A stretch of 6,524 bases of DNA from an uncultured Desulfomonile sp. Lineage in GTDB: Bacteria; Desulfobacterota; Desulfomonilia; Desulfomonilales; Desulfomonilaceae. A model generated the notes under the pieces. The model searched no databases, was not told the DNA's origin, and was given only the letters and a program-made list of their open reading frames with translations. Location of the stretch: contig CAIXMD010000517.1 in NCBI GenBank assembly GCA_903920415.1, positions 1 through 6,524 on the forward strand, given 5' to 3'. Shown piece by piece: positions 1-5,883 of the stretch. The translations under genes and the position numbers were made by a program. How positions within the stretch are numbered: position 1 is the stretch's first letter; each line of letters opens with the position of its first letter.

Positions 1-281
1 CCAAGTATGCTGGGATCTTTTGCTGGACGCAGGAAGGCTATCTCCAATACGATTCCAAGTAAAAAGGCAAATACAAGAGTGATGCCTGCTGCAGCCCAAA
101 ATCCGATTCCATATCCTGAGATGAGAGTGAAGGCCACAAATGTGGATACCATGGCCATCTCTCCCTGGGCAAAATTGGGCACCTCGGAGGTCTTGTATAT
201 AATTACCATCGAAAGGGCCACTAAAGCATAACATGCCCCTATGGAAAACCCACCAATCACCAGGTCAAAGAAAAAATTCAT
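1..281 (-). CDS. livH: LivH-type ABC permease, N-terminal part (truncated at left edge)
   Basis: Inner-membrane permease subunit of a branched-chain amino acid/HAAT-family ABC importer; it pairs with a LivM subunit to form the substrate channel. Ninety-three codons are visible, starting MNFFFDLVIGGFSIGACYAL and running to the window edge without a stop. The family is usually about 290 residues, so roughly two thirds is missing. A hydrophobic first helix (residues about 4-28) is followed by the signature segment with NFAQGE at 36-41, the counterpart of NLAHG in other LivH proteins, and then a second helix (about 60-82). The start is ATG at 281, with GGAGGT at 285-290 only about 4 bases upstream, tight but strong. 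It lies 117 bases downstream of livM on the same strand, with no clear terminator between them, so co-transcription is likely. Family assignment is firm; the substrate is unknown. Confidence 0.88.
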   Translation of the reverse strand, partial: MNFFFDLVIGGFSIGACYALVALSMVIIYKTSEVPNFAQGEMAMVSTFVAFTLISGYGIGFWAAAGITLVFAFLLGIVLEIAFLRPAKDPSIL

Positions 282-398
282 CCGACCTCCAAATGCTGAT
301 TACGTACAACGACTATAAAGTCGACCGTGGTAAGTCTTCTCAAGAACGGTCCTTGTTAACCTCCGTTTGCTGAGCTTGAGGCTTGCTCAAATGCGGAC

Positions 399-1448
399 CT
401 AAAATGGCCACATTTTCCAGTAACGTTTGGACCGCAGATAAATTCCATGCATTCCCAGAGGCTCGAATATCACAATGGCTATCATGATAGCCCCGAATAC
501 AATGCTTTGAATATTGGGCAACCCTTCCGGGGTGAAATACCTGTTGGACAGTTCAACCAACAGCGGGCCAATGAGAGGGGCTTCCTGTATGATCTGTAGT
601 TTGAGTTGAAGATACGTAAGTAATGCAGCCCCCAAAATGGATCCCATTACCGATCCCAGGCCGCCGACTATAACCATAGCAAGAAAGGTGATTGACAGTA
701 TAAGATTAAAAGAGCCCGTGCTGACGTGCTCCAGAGCGAATGCCATGAGCGCTCCGGCAACGCCGGTGTAAAAAGCGCTGACGGCAAAAGCGAGTGTCTT
801 AAACCAGCTTATGTTTATTCCCACTGCCTCCGCAGCAATCTCGCTGTCCCTGATGGCCACAAAAGCCCGGCCAACCCTGGTTTTCATGAGATTAACGGCA
901 CCAACGGTCAGGATCACGGTTGCTGTCATTATAACCGCATACTGCTGGGCCCCAGTCTGGATGACCAGGGGACCGATGGACATTTTAGGAGCTACAATCC
1001 CCATGTGGCCACCGGCATAGCCCCAATGGCTGATGACTTGGGTAACGGCCATCCCAAAACCCAGGGTGGCAATAGCCAAGTAAGGCCCTTCAAGCCTAAG
1101 GGCAGGCAGACCGAGAAGAAAACCGAACAGGGCGGAAACGAAACCGGCGGCCGGGAGGGCCAGAAGGAAGGGAACCCCCGCTTTGACCATCAGCAATACG
1201 CAGGTATAGGCTCCAATGGCAAAGAAACCTGCATGACCTAGAGAAATCTGGCCCGTATATCCTACTAGAATGTTAAGTCCGATTGCCACAATGGCATTTA
1301 TTGCGATCAGGTTAATTATGTAGAGAGAGTAATTACCTACGAGGAAGGGAAGCACGATGAGCGAGGTCAGCAGCACTATCGTTCCGGCAAGAACGGTATT
1401 CGTCCTGCAGAGCTGAATGTCCTCGTAGTAATCCCGTTTCATGTCCAT
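399..1448 (-). CDS. livM: LivM-type branched-chain amino acid ABC transporter permease
   Basis: Inner-membrane permease, partner of LivH in a HAAT-family ABC importer. The protein is 349 residues, normal for LivM. A short charged cytoplasmic N-terminus precedes about 8-10 hydrophobic helices. The hallmark GYTGQISLGHAGFFAIGAY is at residues 63-81. The loop expected to contact the ATPases, with GRAFVAIRDSEIAAEAVGI, is at about 193-211, and a glycine-rich helix with VGGLGSVMGS is at about 261-270. I chose ATG at 1448 because AGGTG (1455-1459) sits 6 bases upstream. An in-frame GTG at 1457 would overlap that ribosome site, and an ATG at 1442 is also possible. It is the first gene of its visible transcription unit, with livH downstream; the M-before-H order is the reverse of the E. 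coli liv operon. Upstream lies a long non-coding region shared with a divergent MFS gene. The substrate cannot be read from the permease. Confidence 0.93.
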   Translation of the reverse strand: MDMKRDYYEDIQLCRTNTVLAGTIVLLTSLIVLPFLVGNYSLYIINLIAINAIVAIGLNILVGYTGQISLGHAGFFAIGAYTCVLLMVKAGVPFLLALPAAGFVSALFGFLLGLPALRLEGPYLAIATLGFGMAVTQVISHWGYAGGHMGIVAPKMSIGPLVIQTGAQQYAVIMTATVILTVGAVNLMKTRVGRAFVAIRDSEIAAEAVGINISWFKTLAFAVSAFYTGVAGALMAFALEHVSTGSFNLILSITFLAMVIVGGLGSVMGSILGAALLTYLQLKLQIIQEAPLIGPLLVELSNRYFTPEGLPNIQSIVFGAIMIAIVIFEPLGMHGIYLRSKRYWKMWPF

Positions 1449-1610
1449 GGCTTGCACCTAACAAACAAAACAACCTAAAAGGAGGCTCTTGCACTGTGAT
1501 GACCCATAGGTTGCCGAACTTGTTTGGATCGAATTACGGAAAAATGACGGCCAATTTTTAGCAGGTCGGCCCTTTTGTGTCAAGAAGATACGGCTTTCCA
1601 TGCGGTTTCA

Positions 1611-1620
1611 CCCACGTGGG
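1611..1620. promoter_or_regulatory. Perfect 10-base palindrome CCCACGTGGG, possible operator
   Basis: CCCACGTGGG is its own reverse complement and stands alone in the livM/MFS intergenic region, about 165 bases upstream of the livM start and 200 bases upstream of the MFS start. Symmetry stops at the flanking bases. It could be a binding half or core for a dimeric regulator, but no regulator gene is in the window and one short palindrome can occur by chance. Confidence 0.25.
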
Positions 1621-1806
1621 CAGCCTGTCGTTTTTCCAGGCAAATCAGGGGTGACTTTTCTGATATACAGCGTCTGCATACCGAGAATTAATTGAGGCAG
1701 GCAGATGGCCACTCGTGATATAGTACACACGCATAATCCACGAACTTTCATTCACAGTCAGCCGACAAAGAAAGAGTAATTGAAAAGTCTCTGTCGGTAA
1801 AGATTT

Positions 1807-1812
1807 GGGAGG
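1807..1812 (+). promoter_or_regulatory. Ribosome binding site GGGAGG that fixes the MFS start
   Basis: GGGAGG ends 6 bases before ATG at 1819, an ideal distance. The in-frame TTG at 1813 directly abuts this site and so cannot be the start. Confidence 0.75.
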
Positions 1813-1818
1813 TTGAAG

Positions 1819-3063
1819 ATGGATGACAGGAGATTCCACTATGGTTGGGTGGTTATCTTTACAGGGCTCTTGGTAACCATTGGAGCCCACGGGTTTGGCC
1901 GGATGTCTTACACCCTCATCTTGCCTGCCATGAAAGACGGCCTCCATTTCAACTACACACAACTGGGACTTCTGGGAACAGGCAACTTTATTGGTTATCT
2001 GCTGATGGCTATCATAGGAGGATTTCTCGCTGCACGATTCGGAACTCGTGTAGTAATAGCCTCTGCGCTGGTACTCATGGGTGTGACTCTCATTCTCACC
2101 GGCTTAGCCCAAAGTTTTGGGTTTGCCTTTGCCATGCGTTTGCTTACGGGATTAGGAAATGGCGCAGCCTATGTCCCTGCTATGGCCTTAGGCTCGGCTT
2201 GGTTTGCTGTGGAGCGTCGAGGTTTTGCAACCGGAATTGTCTCTGCCGGCATCGGTGGCGGTACCATGATAGCAGGTCTAATAGTGCCTGTTATATTGGA
2301 TGCATATGGGGTTGATGGATGGCGGTTTGCCTGGTATTTCCTGGGCGGCGGTGTGTTGATCATAGCGGCCATAGCGGCCATAGCGATCCGTAGTCGCCCG
2401 GAGGAACTGGGGTTGGATCAGGTTGGTGCCAAGAAACATAATGCAAGCGCTACCTCAGCCAAATCTGCGGCAGTTCCGCTTGATTGGGGCAGAATCTACA
2501 AGATGGGCGCAGTCTGGTTCCTCGGCGCGGTATACTTCATGTATGGTTTCTCCTACATTATTTATATGACTTTCTTCGCAGCTTATCTAGTCAAAGAGAT
2601 GGGAATGAGTTCCGGTGAGGCTGGAGGACTCTGGGCGCTGGTAGGGGGATTAAGCATCTTTTGCGGCGTGATCTGGGGAGGGTTGTCCGACAAGCTGGGC
2701 CGTGCACGGGGTGCGGCTCTAGCCTATCTTGTGCTGGGAACCTCCTACGCAATCTTGGCATTATGGCACGTAAAGTTGGGGTTCTTTTTGTCGGCAATTG
2801 TTTTCGGAATGACCGCGTGGAGCATCCCTACGATTATGGCCGCCACCGCAGGAGATTATGTGGGACCAAGGTTAGCGCCGGCCGGACTCGGCTTTATCAC
2901 GCTCTTTTTTGGAATCGGTCAAGCTTTAGGACCAAGCGTAGGAGGCTATCTGGCGGACATCACGCACTCCTTTACCGGACCATTTCTGTTGGCTTCAGGT
3001 GTTTCTTTAATTGGTGCTTGTCTTTCTCTGTTCCTAAAGCCGATACAGAGTGAGAAGTCGTGA
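1819..3063 (+). CDS. Major facilitator superfamily (MFS) transporter
   Basis: Twelve-helix inner-membrane secondary transporter of 414 residues, a normal MFS length. It starts MDDRRFHYGWVVIFTGLLV, with the first helix at about 9-25. Helices 1-6 fill residues about 9-190, a hydrophilic central loop follows (about 191-228), and helices 7-12 run to about 408. The loop after helix 2 has GGFLAARFGTR (67-77), a motif A in which the usual aspartate is alanine; the equivalent loop in the second half, GGLSDKLGRARG (287-298), keeps its aspartate. The sequence GRMSYTLILPAMKDGL followed by a GNFIGYLL segment recalls YbfB-like or oxalate/formate-antiporter-like MFS groups, but I cannot place it or name a substrate. 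ATG at 1819 is chosen on its ribosome site. It is a single-gene unit, divergent from livM and convergent with the GNAT gene. A 9-base repeat lies inside it at 2362-2388. Confidence 0.9.
   Translation: MDDRRFHYGWVVIFTGLLVTIGAHGFGRMSYTLILPAMKDGLHFNYTQLGLLGTGNFIGYLLMAIIGGFLAARFGTRVVIASALVLMGVTLILTGLAQSFGFAFAMRLLTGLGNGAAYVPAMALGSAWFAVERRGFATGIVSAGIGGGTMIAGLIVPVILDAYGVDGWRFAWYFLGGGVLIIAAIAAIAIRSRPEELGLDQVGAKKHNASATSAKSAAVPLDWGRIYKMGAVWFLGAVYFMYGFSYIIYMTFFAAYLVKEMGMSSGEAGGLWALVGGLSIFCGVIWGGLSDKLGRARGAALAYLVLGTSYAILALWHVKLGFFLSAIVFGMTAWSIPTIMAATAGDYVGPRLAPAGLGFITLFFGIGQALGPSVGGYLADITHSFTGPFLLASGVSLIGACLSLFLKPIQSEKS
2362..2388 (+). repeat. In-frame 9-base tandem repeat within the MFS gene
   Basis: ATAGCGGCC occurs twice in tandem (2362-2370, 2371-2379), followed by a partial third copy ATAGCGATC (2380-2388). 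It encodes an Ile-Ala-Ala repeat at the cytoplasmic end of helix 6. The unit length of three codons keeps the frame, so slippage would lengthen or shorten the helix without breaking the gene. Confidence 0.7.
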
Positions 3064-3093
3064 GGGACGATACAAGCTCAACGGATGAACAGC

Positions 3094-3108
3094 TATCCAG
3101 GCTGGATA
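3094..3108. terminator. Small hairpin between convergent genes, possible weak terminator
   Basis: TATCCA GGC TGGATA is a perfect 6-base stem with a 3-base loop, in the 49-base gap between the MFS stop (3063) and the GNAT stop (3113). Its position fits a shared bidirectional terminator. The stem is short and only moderately GC-rich, and neither strand has a run of U after it, so intrinsic termination is unproven. Confidence 0.35.
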
Positions 3109-3112
3109 AATA

Positions 3113-3637
3113 TTAGATGGATTGGTCGCTTGTAAGTAAAAGAGAGTAAACGAACTTCTGTTCCAGAAGCTTTGCTCCCCATTGTTCCACAAGATGTTCC
3201 TCGGACAAGCGGAATCCTTCAAGTTCGTACATACGGCGAGCCGCATCCAGTCCTTTGAAAGTCCACAAGAAAACTTTATCGTGGCCTACGTTTTTGCAAA
3301 ATCGAATAACCTTTCTGATTAAGGCTCTTCCTATACCGCGATTCTGAAAATCGGGCTCAACAAGGAACCAACGCAGCCTGGCCCCGTCAAATTCTGCCCC
3401 ACGGCCGTCAATGGCAACGGAACCGGCTAATTTCCCGTTTAACCTTGCAACGATGAAATCGTCTCTGTCCTTTTGAAATTCTCTAATGAAATTGGTAAGT
3501 TCACTGGAGACTTGGGTCTCGAAGGTCACGTCAAAACCCCAATTCTCGTTATAGTAGACCGCATGGAGTTTAATAATATCACCGACGACTCCAGGAAAAT
3601 ACCCGCAGAATTCTAATTCATCAGAATGAAACTGCAT
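3113..3637 (-). CDS. GNAT family N-acetyltransferase
   Basis: Cytosolic enzyme of 174 residues predicted to move an acetyl group from acetyl-CoA to an amine; the acceptor is unknown. The GNAT core is clear: a strand with DDFIVARLNGKLAGSVAIDG (about 59-78), then RLRWFLVEPDFQ leading into the acetyl-CoA pyrophosphate loop QNRGIGRAL (98-106, matching Q/RxxGxG/A), and a C-terminal part with RRMYELEGF (about 134-142), the usual Y-E-x-x-G-F ending. The N-terminus (YFPGVVGDIIKLHAVYY then ENWGFD) resembles the GNAT half of bacterial MarR-GNAT fusion proteins, from memory of that family, but here no helix-turn-helix domain precedes it. ATG at 3637 is preferred because GAGG lies about 9 bases upstream; GTG at 3643 is the alternative. 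It begins 15 bases after the SYLF gene stop on the same strand and is probably co-transcribed with it. Confidence 0.88.
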   Translation of the reverse strand: MQFHSDELEFCGYFPGVVGDIIKLHAVYYNENWGFDVTFETQVSSELTNFIREFQKDRDDFIVARLNGKLAGSVAIDGRGAEFDGARLRWFLVEPDFQNRGIGRALIRKVIRFCKNVGHDKVFLWTFKGLDAARRMYELEGFRLSEEHLVEQWGAKLLEQKFVYSLLLTSDQSI

Positions 3638-3652
3638 GGTCACAGGCCTCGA

Positions 3653-4339
3653 TCATGAACTATATTTATTCAATAGCTCGATAAGTTTGTCTGTTGCAGG
3701 CGATATTTTCCCACTGTTATTGAAGAAAATATCGATAATCGAGATATCGGAACCATAATACGCTTCGTTTGCTCCCCAATCAGCCTCTAGGACGCTACCA
3801 TTGACTGAAACACCCGCATAGATTCCTTTTGCCCTGGAGTAAGACAGAATTGCAGCAGACAGATCGATGTCTGTTGCAGCCGATGCATCTCTGCCTATTG
3901 GACCGGCGGCTACGGAAGCGTCTGCGCCAATAGTAAATTTGTCTCGAAAAAGGCTCTTGAGACTGATATCGCTCATGACGAGGAGAACCATGTTTGTGGA
4001 CTGGACCCCAACCTGCCAACCGAAGCTTCCCCCGATGAGTGTCAAAAAAGCCGGCGGACCCCATTTACCTGTCTGCGCATCACGCCTGAGAACCACGCCC
4101 TTTCCATAATGCCCTCCTACACCCAAGCCGGCTCTGATCACCGAAGGGAAGATGATGATTGCACGGCTGCGTTTCACAAGATCAGCCGGTAGTCTTCCGT
4201 CAGGGGCTTCCATCATTTCGCTGAGGACGCGTGCAGAGTTTGAAATACGGTATTCCAGCTCCTGTGGTTGAGCAAAAATTCCATTTGGCACCAGTAGGAC
4301 AAGACCGACAAGAAATAAGAATACGTACCTACTCGTCAT
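3653..4339 (-). CDS. Secreted SYLF/Ysc84 (DUF500) domain protein
   Basis: Predicted exported protein of 228 residues with a SYLF domain, a fold named from eukaryotic Ysc84/SH3YL1-type proteins, where it binds phosphoinositide lipids; bacterial members have no settled role. A signal peptide is plain: a short polar start, a hydrophobic run YVFLFLVGLVLLV (about 5-17), and a likely cleavage after IFA near residue 23. No lipobox cysteine is present, so a periplasmic soluble form is expected. The mature part has the family features: a helix with LSEMMEAPDGRLPADLVKRS (about 39-58), AIIIFPSVIRAGLGVGGHYG (about 60-79), GGSFGWQVGVQSTNMVLLVM (about 103-122) and a late SRAKGIYAGVSVNGS segment (about 168-182). 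ATG at 4339 lies 7 bases from AGGA (4347-4350); ATG at 4342 and TTG at 4345 are in frame but nearer that site. It heads a probable two-gene unit with the GNAT gene. Confidence 0.88.
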   Translation of the reverse strand: MTSRYVFLFLVGLVLLVPNGIFAQPQELEYRISNSARVLSEMMEAPDGRLPADLVKRSRAIIIFPSVIRAGLGVGGHYGKGVVLRRDAQTGKWGPPAFLTLIGGSFGWQVGVQSTNMVLLVMSDISLKSLFRDKFTIGADASVAAGPIGRDASAATDIDLSAAILSYSRAKGIYAGVSVNGSVLEADWGANEAYYGSDISIIDIFFNNSGKISPATDKLIELLNKYSS

Positions 4340-4404
4340 CATCAAATCCTTTCATATACCATCGGTAATCTAATGCCATGGCGCAAAGAGTTTTTCCATA
4401 ATCA

Positions 4405-4414
4405 GTAAGCTTAC
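4405..4414. repeat. Perfect palindrome GTAAGCTTAC
   Basis: A 10-base self-complementary sequence, symmetry ending at the flanking A on both sides. It is 2 bases from the hairpin at 4417-4447 and about 65 bases upstream of the SYLF start, so it could be an operator for that gene. This is a sequence observation only. Confidence 0.35.
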
Positions 4415-4416
4415 AT

Positions 4417-4447
4417 TGACGCAAACCCCAGCGCAAGGTTTGAGTCA
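4417..4447. repeat. Hairpin-forming inverted repeat with one internal mismatch
   Basis: Left arm TGAC-G-CAAACC (4417-4427) pairs with right arm GGTTTG-A-GTCA (4437-4447) around a 9-base loop. That gives ten base pairs interrupted by one symmetric G/A mismatch, the strongest extended dyad in the window. It is not followed by a T-run on either strand, so it does not look like an intrinsic terminator; an operator or a structured leader is more plausible. Confidence 0.45.
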
Positions 4448-4570
4448 CGCCTACTACGCTTACTTTTAAGCATAGTGACATTTATTGAATCGCTATTTAA
4501 GCTATCTAGAAGGAATTCTATACAACTTTCACACCCGGAAAAGCCCCGTCCCATCGTCGAACCGACTTTT

Positions 4571-4583
4571 CCCTTGACAAGGG
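4571..4583. promoter_or_regulatory. 13-base dyad containing a TTGACA -35-like element
   Basis: CCCTTG A CAAGGG is a perfect inverted repeat about an unpaired central A, and contains the sigma-70 -35 consensus TTGACA at 4574-4579 on the plus strand (TTGTCA on the minus strand). It is about 75 bases upstream of the binding-protein start. The expected -10 at 17 bases (4597-4602, TTATCT) matches the consensus poorly, and TATATT (4608-4613) is 28 bases away, so a promoter is only a candidate. A regulator bound to this dyad would cover the -35. Confidence 0.35.
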
Positions 4584-4642
4584 TATGTTTCTCTGGTTAT
4601 CTCGATTTATATTACTCTTTCATCTCACCCTTCCTATAATCT

Positions 4643-4648
4643 AAGGAG
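4643..4648 (+). promoter_or_regulatory. Ribosome binding site AAGGAG of the binding-protein gene
   Basis: AAGGAG lies 6 bases before ATG at 4655, and supports that start; the signal peptide begins right at it. Confidence 0.8.
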
Positions 4649-4654
4649 CCTGAA

Positions 4655-5848
4655 ATGAATAGAATAGTCTTTTGCCTATTCACAACCGTAGTAGTGGCCC
4701 TGGTGAGCTTTGGTTTGGTTTTGGCTGCAGGGGACCCGATCAAAGTGGGAGTTGTGCTTCCGTTAACAGGAGAGCAGGCCAAATTTGGTGAAATTGAGAA
4801 GAACTCTTTTGTTATGGGTGTCGAGGAAATCAACAAAAGTGGAGGAATCAATGGGAGACCCATTGACCTCATGATGGAAGACGATACGGGTAAACCCGAT
4901 GTGGGCCGGTCTGCGATCGAGAAGTTGATTTCCCAGGACAAGGTCATAGTGGTCACTGGAGGCTACTCATCATCGGTTACTTACGCAGTGAGTGCGGCAG
5001 CCCAGCAAAGAAAAATTCCTTTTCTCGTCACGACAGGTTCCGCGGACAAAATCACTGAGCAGGGTTGGGATTACGTATTTAGGATTGGCCCACCGGTCAG
5101 CGAGTATCCCAAGGCCCTTAACTCATTTTTGGCTGAAGTGGTTAAACCGAAAACCGTTGCAATTCTGTACGAAAACACGTTATTCGGCCAATCAGGCTCA
5201 AAGGAATTTGCCCAGCAGTGTGAAAGCGCTGGCATTAAAGTCTTAATGAAGGAGGGTTACGAAGCGGGAGCCGTAGACTTCAAACCGTTGCTCATCAAAG
5301 TCAAGGCGGCTAAACCCGATTTCGTCTACATGATATCCTACGTCATGGACGCGGCGCTCCTGATGCGGCAATCCAAAGAATTGAATTTCAATCCGAAACT
5401 TTTTGTAGGCGGTGGGGCAGGTTTTACTCTCCCTGAGTTTGCCAGTAACGCTGGTGATGCGGCAGAATGTGTTTTCTCAGCAGATCTTTGGAGCCCGACG
5501 CTGCCTTATACTGGGGCAAAGGAGTACTTCGACAATTATCTTAAAAGATTCAACACCCCCACCGAGTATCATGGTGCTCAGGCGTATTCATCTATCTATG
5601 TGGTTGCAGATGCGCTGAAGCGTGCCAAAGAGCTTACTCCCGAGGGGGTCCGTGAGGCCTTGACAGCGACCGATATGATGACCGTTTTCGGTCCTGTAAA
5701 ATTCGTATCTTACGAAAAAAAGAAACAGCAAAACTCTCTTCCGACTTATCTTGTTCAATGGCAGAAGGGGGTTTTAGAGACCGTCTGGCCCAAAAATGTT
5801 GCAACCAAGCCCTATGTGTTCCCTGTTCCGGAATGGTCCCAGAGATAA
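4655..5848 (+). CDS. livK: Periplasmic branched-chain amino acid-type ABC substrate-binding protein
   Basis: Extracytoplasmic binding protein (type I periplasmic fold, Peripla_BP_6/LivJ-LivK family) that captures the ligand and delivers it to the LivH-LivM channel. It is 397 residues, typical for the family. A signal peptide spans residues 1 to about 25 (hydrophobic FCLFTTVVVALVSFGLVLAA); the cysteine at 7 is not in a lipobox, so a free periplasmic form is expected. The first strand IKVGVVLPLTGE (29-40) and the ensuing AKFG are classic for the family; GGYSSSVTYAVSAAAQQ (102-118) is the lobe-1 segment whose serines normally bind the ligand's carboxylate; VAILYENTLFGQS (168-180) starts the second lobe, and YHGAQAYSSIYVVADALKRA (305-324) is the late conserved helix. 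The ligand cannot be assigned; the symbol denotes family only. A livH permease follows 35 bases downstream, so this is the first gene of a transport operon. Confidence 0.93.
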   Translation: MNRIVFCLFTTVVVALVSFGLVLAAGDPIKVGVVLPLTGEQAKFGEIEKNSFVMGVEEINKSGGINGRPIDLMMEDDTGKPDVGRSAIEKLISQDKVIVVTGGYSSSVTYAVSAAAQQRKIPFLVTTGSADKITEQGWDYVFRIGPPVSEYPKALNSFLAEVVKPKTVAILYENTLFGQSGSKEFAQQCESAGIKVLMKEGYEAGAVDFKPLLIKVKAAKPDFVYMISYVMDAALLMRQSKELNFNPKLFVGGGAGFTLPEFASNAGDAAECVFSADLWSPTLPYTGAKEYFDNYLKRFNTPTEYHGAQAYSSIYVVADALKRAKELTPEGVREALTATDMMTVFGPVKFVSYEKKKQQNSLPTYLVQWQKGVLETVWPKNVATKPYVFPVPEWSQR

Positions 5849-5883
5849 ATCTCTCAAAAATTAAGGAACGTACCGGCTAAAAG

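Larger units (their letters stand above)
1449..1818. other. Divergent intergenic region between livM and the MFS gene
   Basis: About 370 bases without a convincing gene; it should hold the promoters for livM (leftward) and the MFS gene (rightward). Visible elements are a strong plus-strand ribosome-site-like AAAGGAGG at 1478-1485 followed by a 20-codon reading frame (1499-1561), a 10-base palindrome at 1611-1620, a small hairpin 1623-1641 (GCCTG/CAGGC, 9-base loop), and an inverted repeat CCGACA/TGTCGG at 1762-1767 and 1792-1797 just ahead of the MFS start. I could not find a -35/-10 pair with good sequence and spacing in either direction: TTGAGG (1692-1697) and TATAGT (1719-1724) are 21 bases apart, which is too far. 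Confidence 0.6.
4340..4654. other. Divergent intergenic region, rich in inverted repeats
   Basis: About 315 bases between the leftward SYLF gene and the rightward binding-protein gene, with no credible gene in it. It must contain both start regions. It holds at least six short dyads: GTAAGCTTAC (4405-4414), a 31-base hairpin (4417-4447), GTCAC/GTGAC (4444-4448, 4475-4479) around GCTTA/TAAGC (4458-4462, 4467-4471), GGAAAAG/CTTTTCC (4537-4543, 4566-4572), and CCCTTG-A-CAAGGG (4571-4583). A perfect TATAAT at 4635-4640 sits too close to the ribosome site to act as a usual -10 for the binding-protein gene. Confidence 0.6.

Noticed and set aside
371..390. Possible hairpin between livM and livH (TTGAG/CTCAA or TGAGC/GCTCA)
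   Set aside because: Only 5-base stems, mutually exclusive, with no T-run on the minus strand; too weak to call a terminator or processing site.
726..1241. 171-codon plus-strand open frame opposite livM
   Set aside because: It is antisense to a well-supported permease, has a low-complexity, polar, Gly/Lys-rich translation unlike any family I know, and lacks a ribosome site.
1549..1571. GGCC pair flanking a T-rich stretch (GGCC at 1549-1552 and 1568-1571)
   Set aside because: A 4-base stem around a 15-base loop is below what could act as a terminator or operator.
1645..1962. 105-codon minus-strand frame over the MFS start and its upstream region
   Set aside because: It overlaps the N-terminus of the MFS gene, and the product shows no domain or helix pattern.
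4552..4570. Minus-strand GTCGGTTCGAC resembling a tRNA T-arm
   Set aside because: No acceptor, D or anticodon arm can be found at the right distances, so it is not a tRNA.
4612..4956. 114-codon minus-strand frame over the binding-protein start
   Set aside because: It is antisense to the signal peptide and first lobe of the binding protein; the Ser/Thr/Pro-rich product is typical of a shadow frame.
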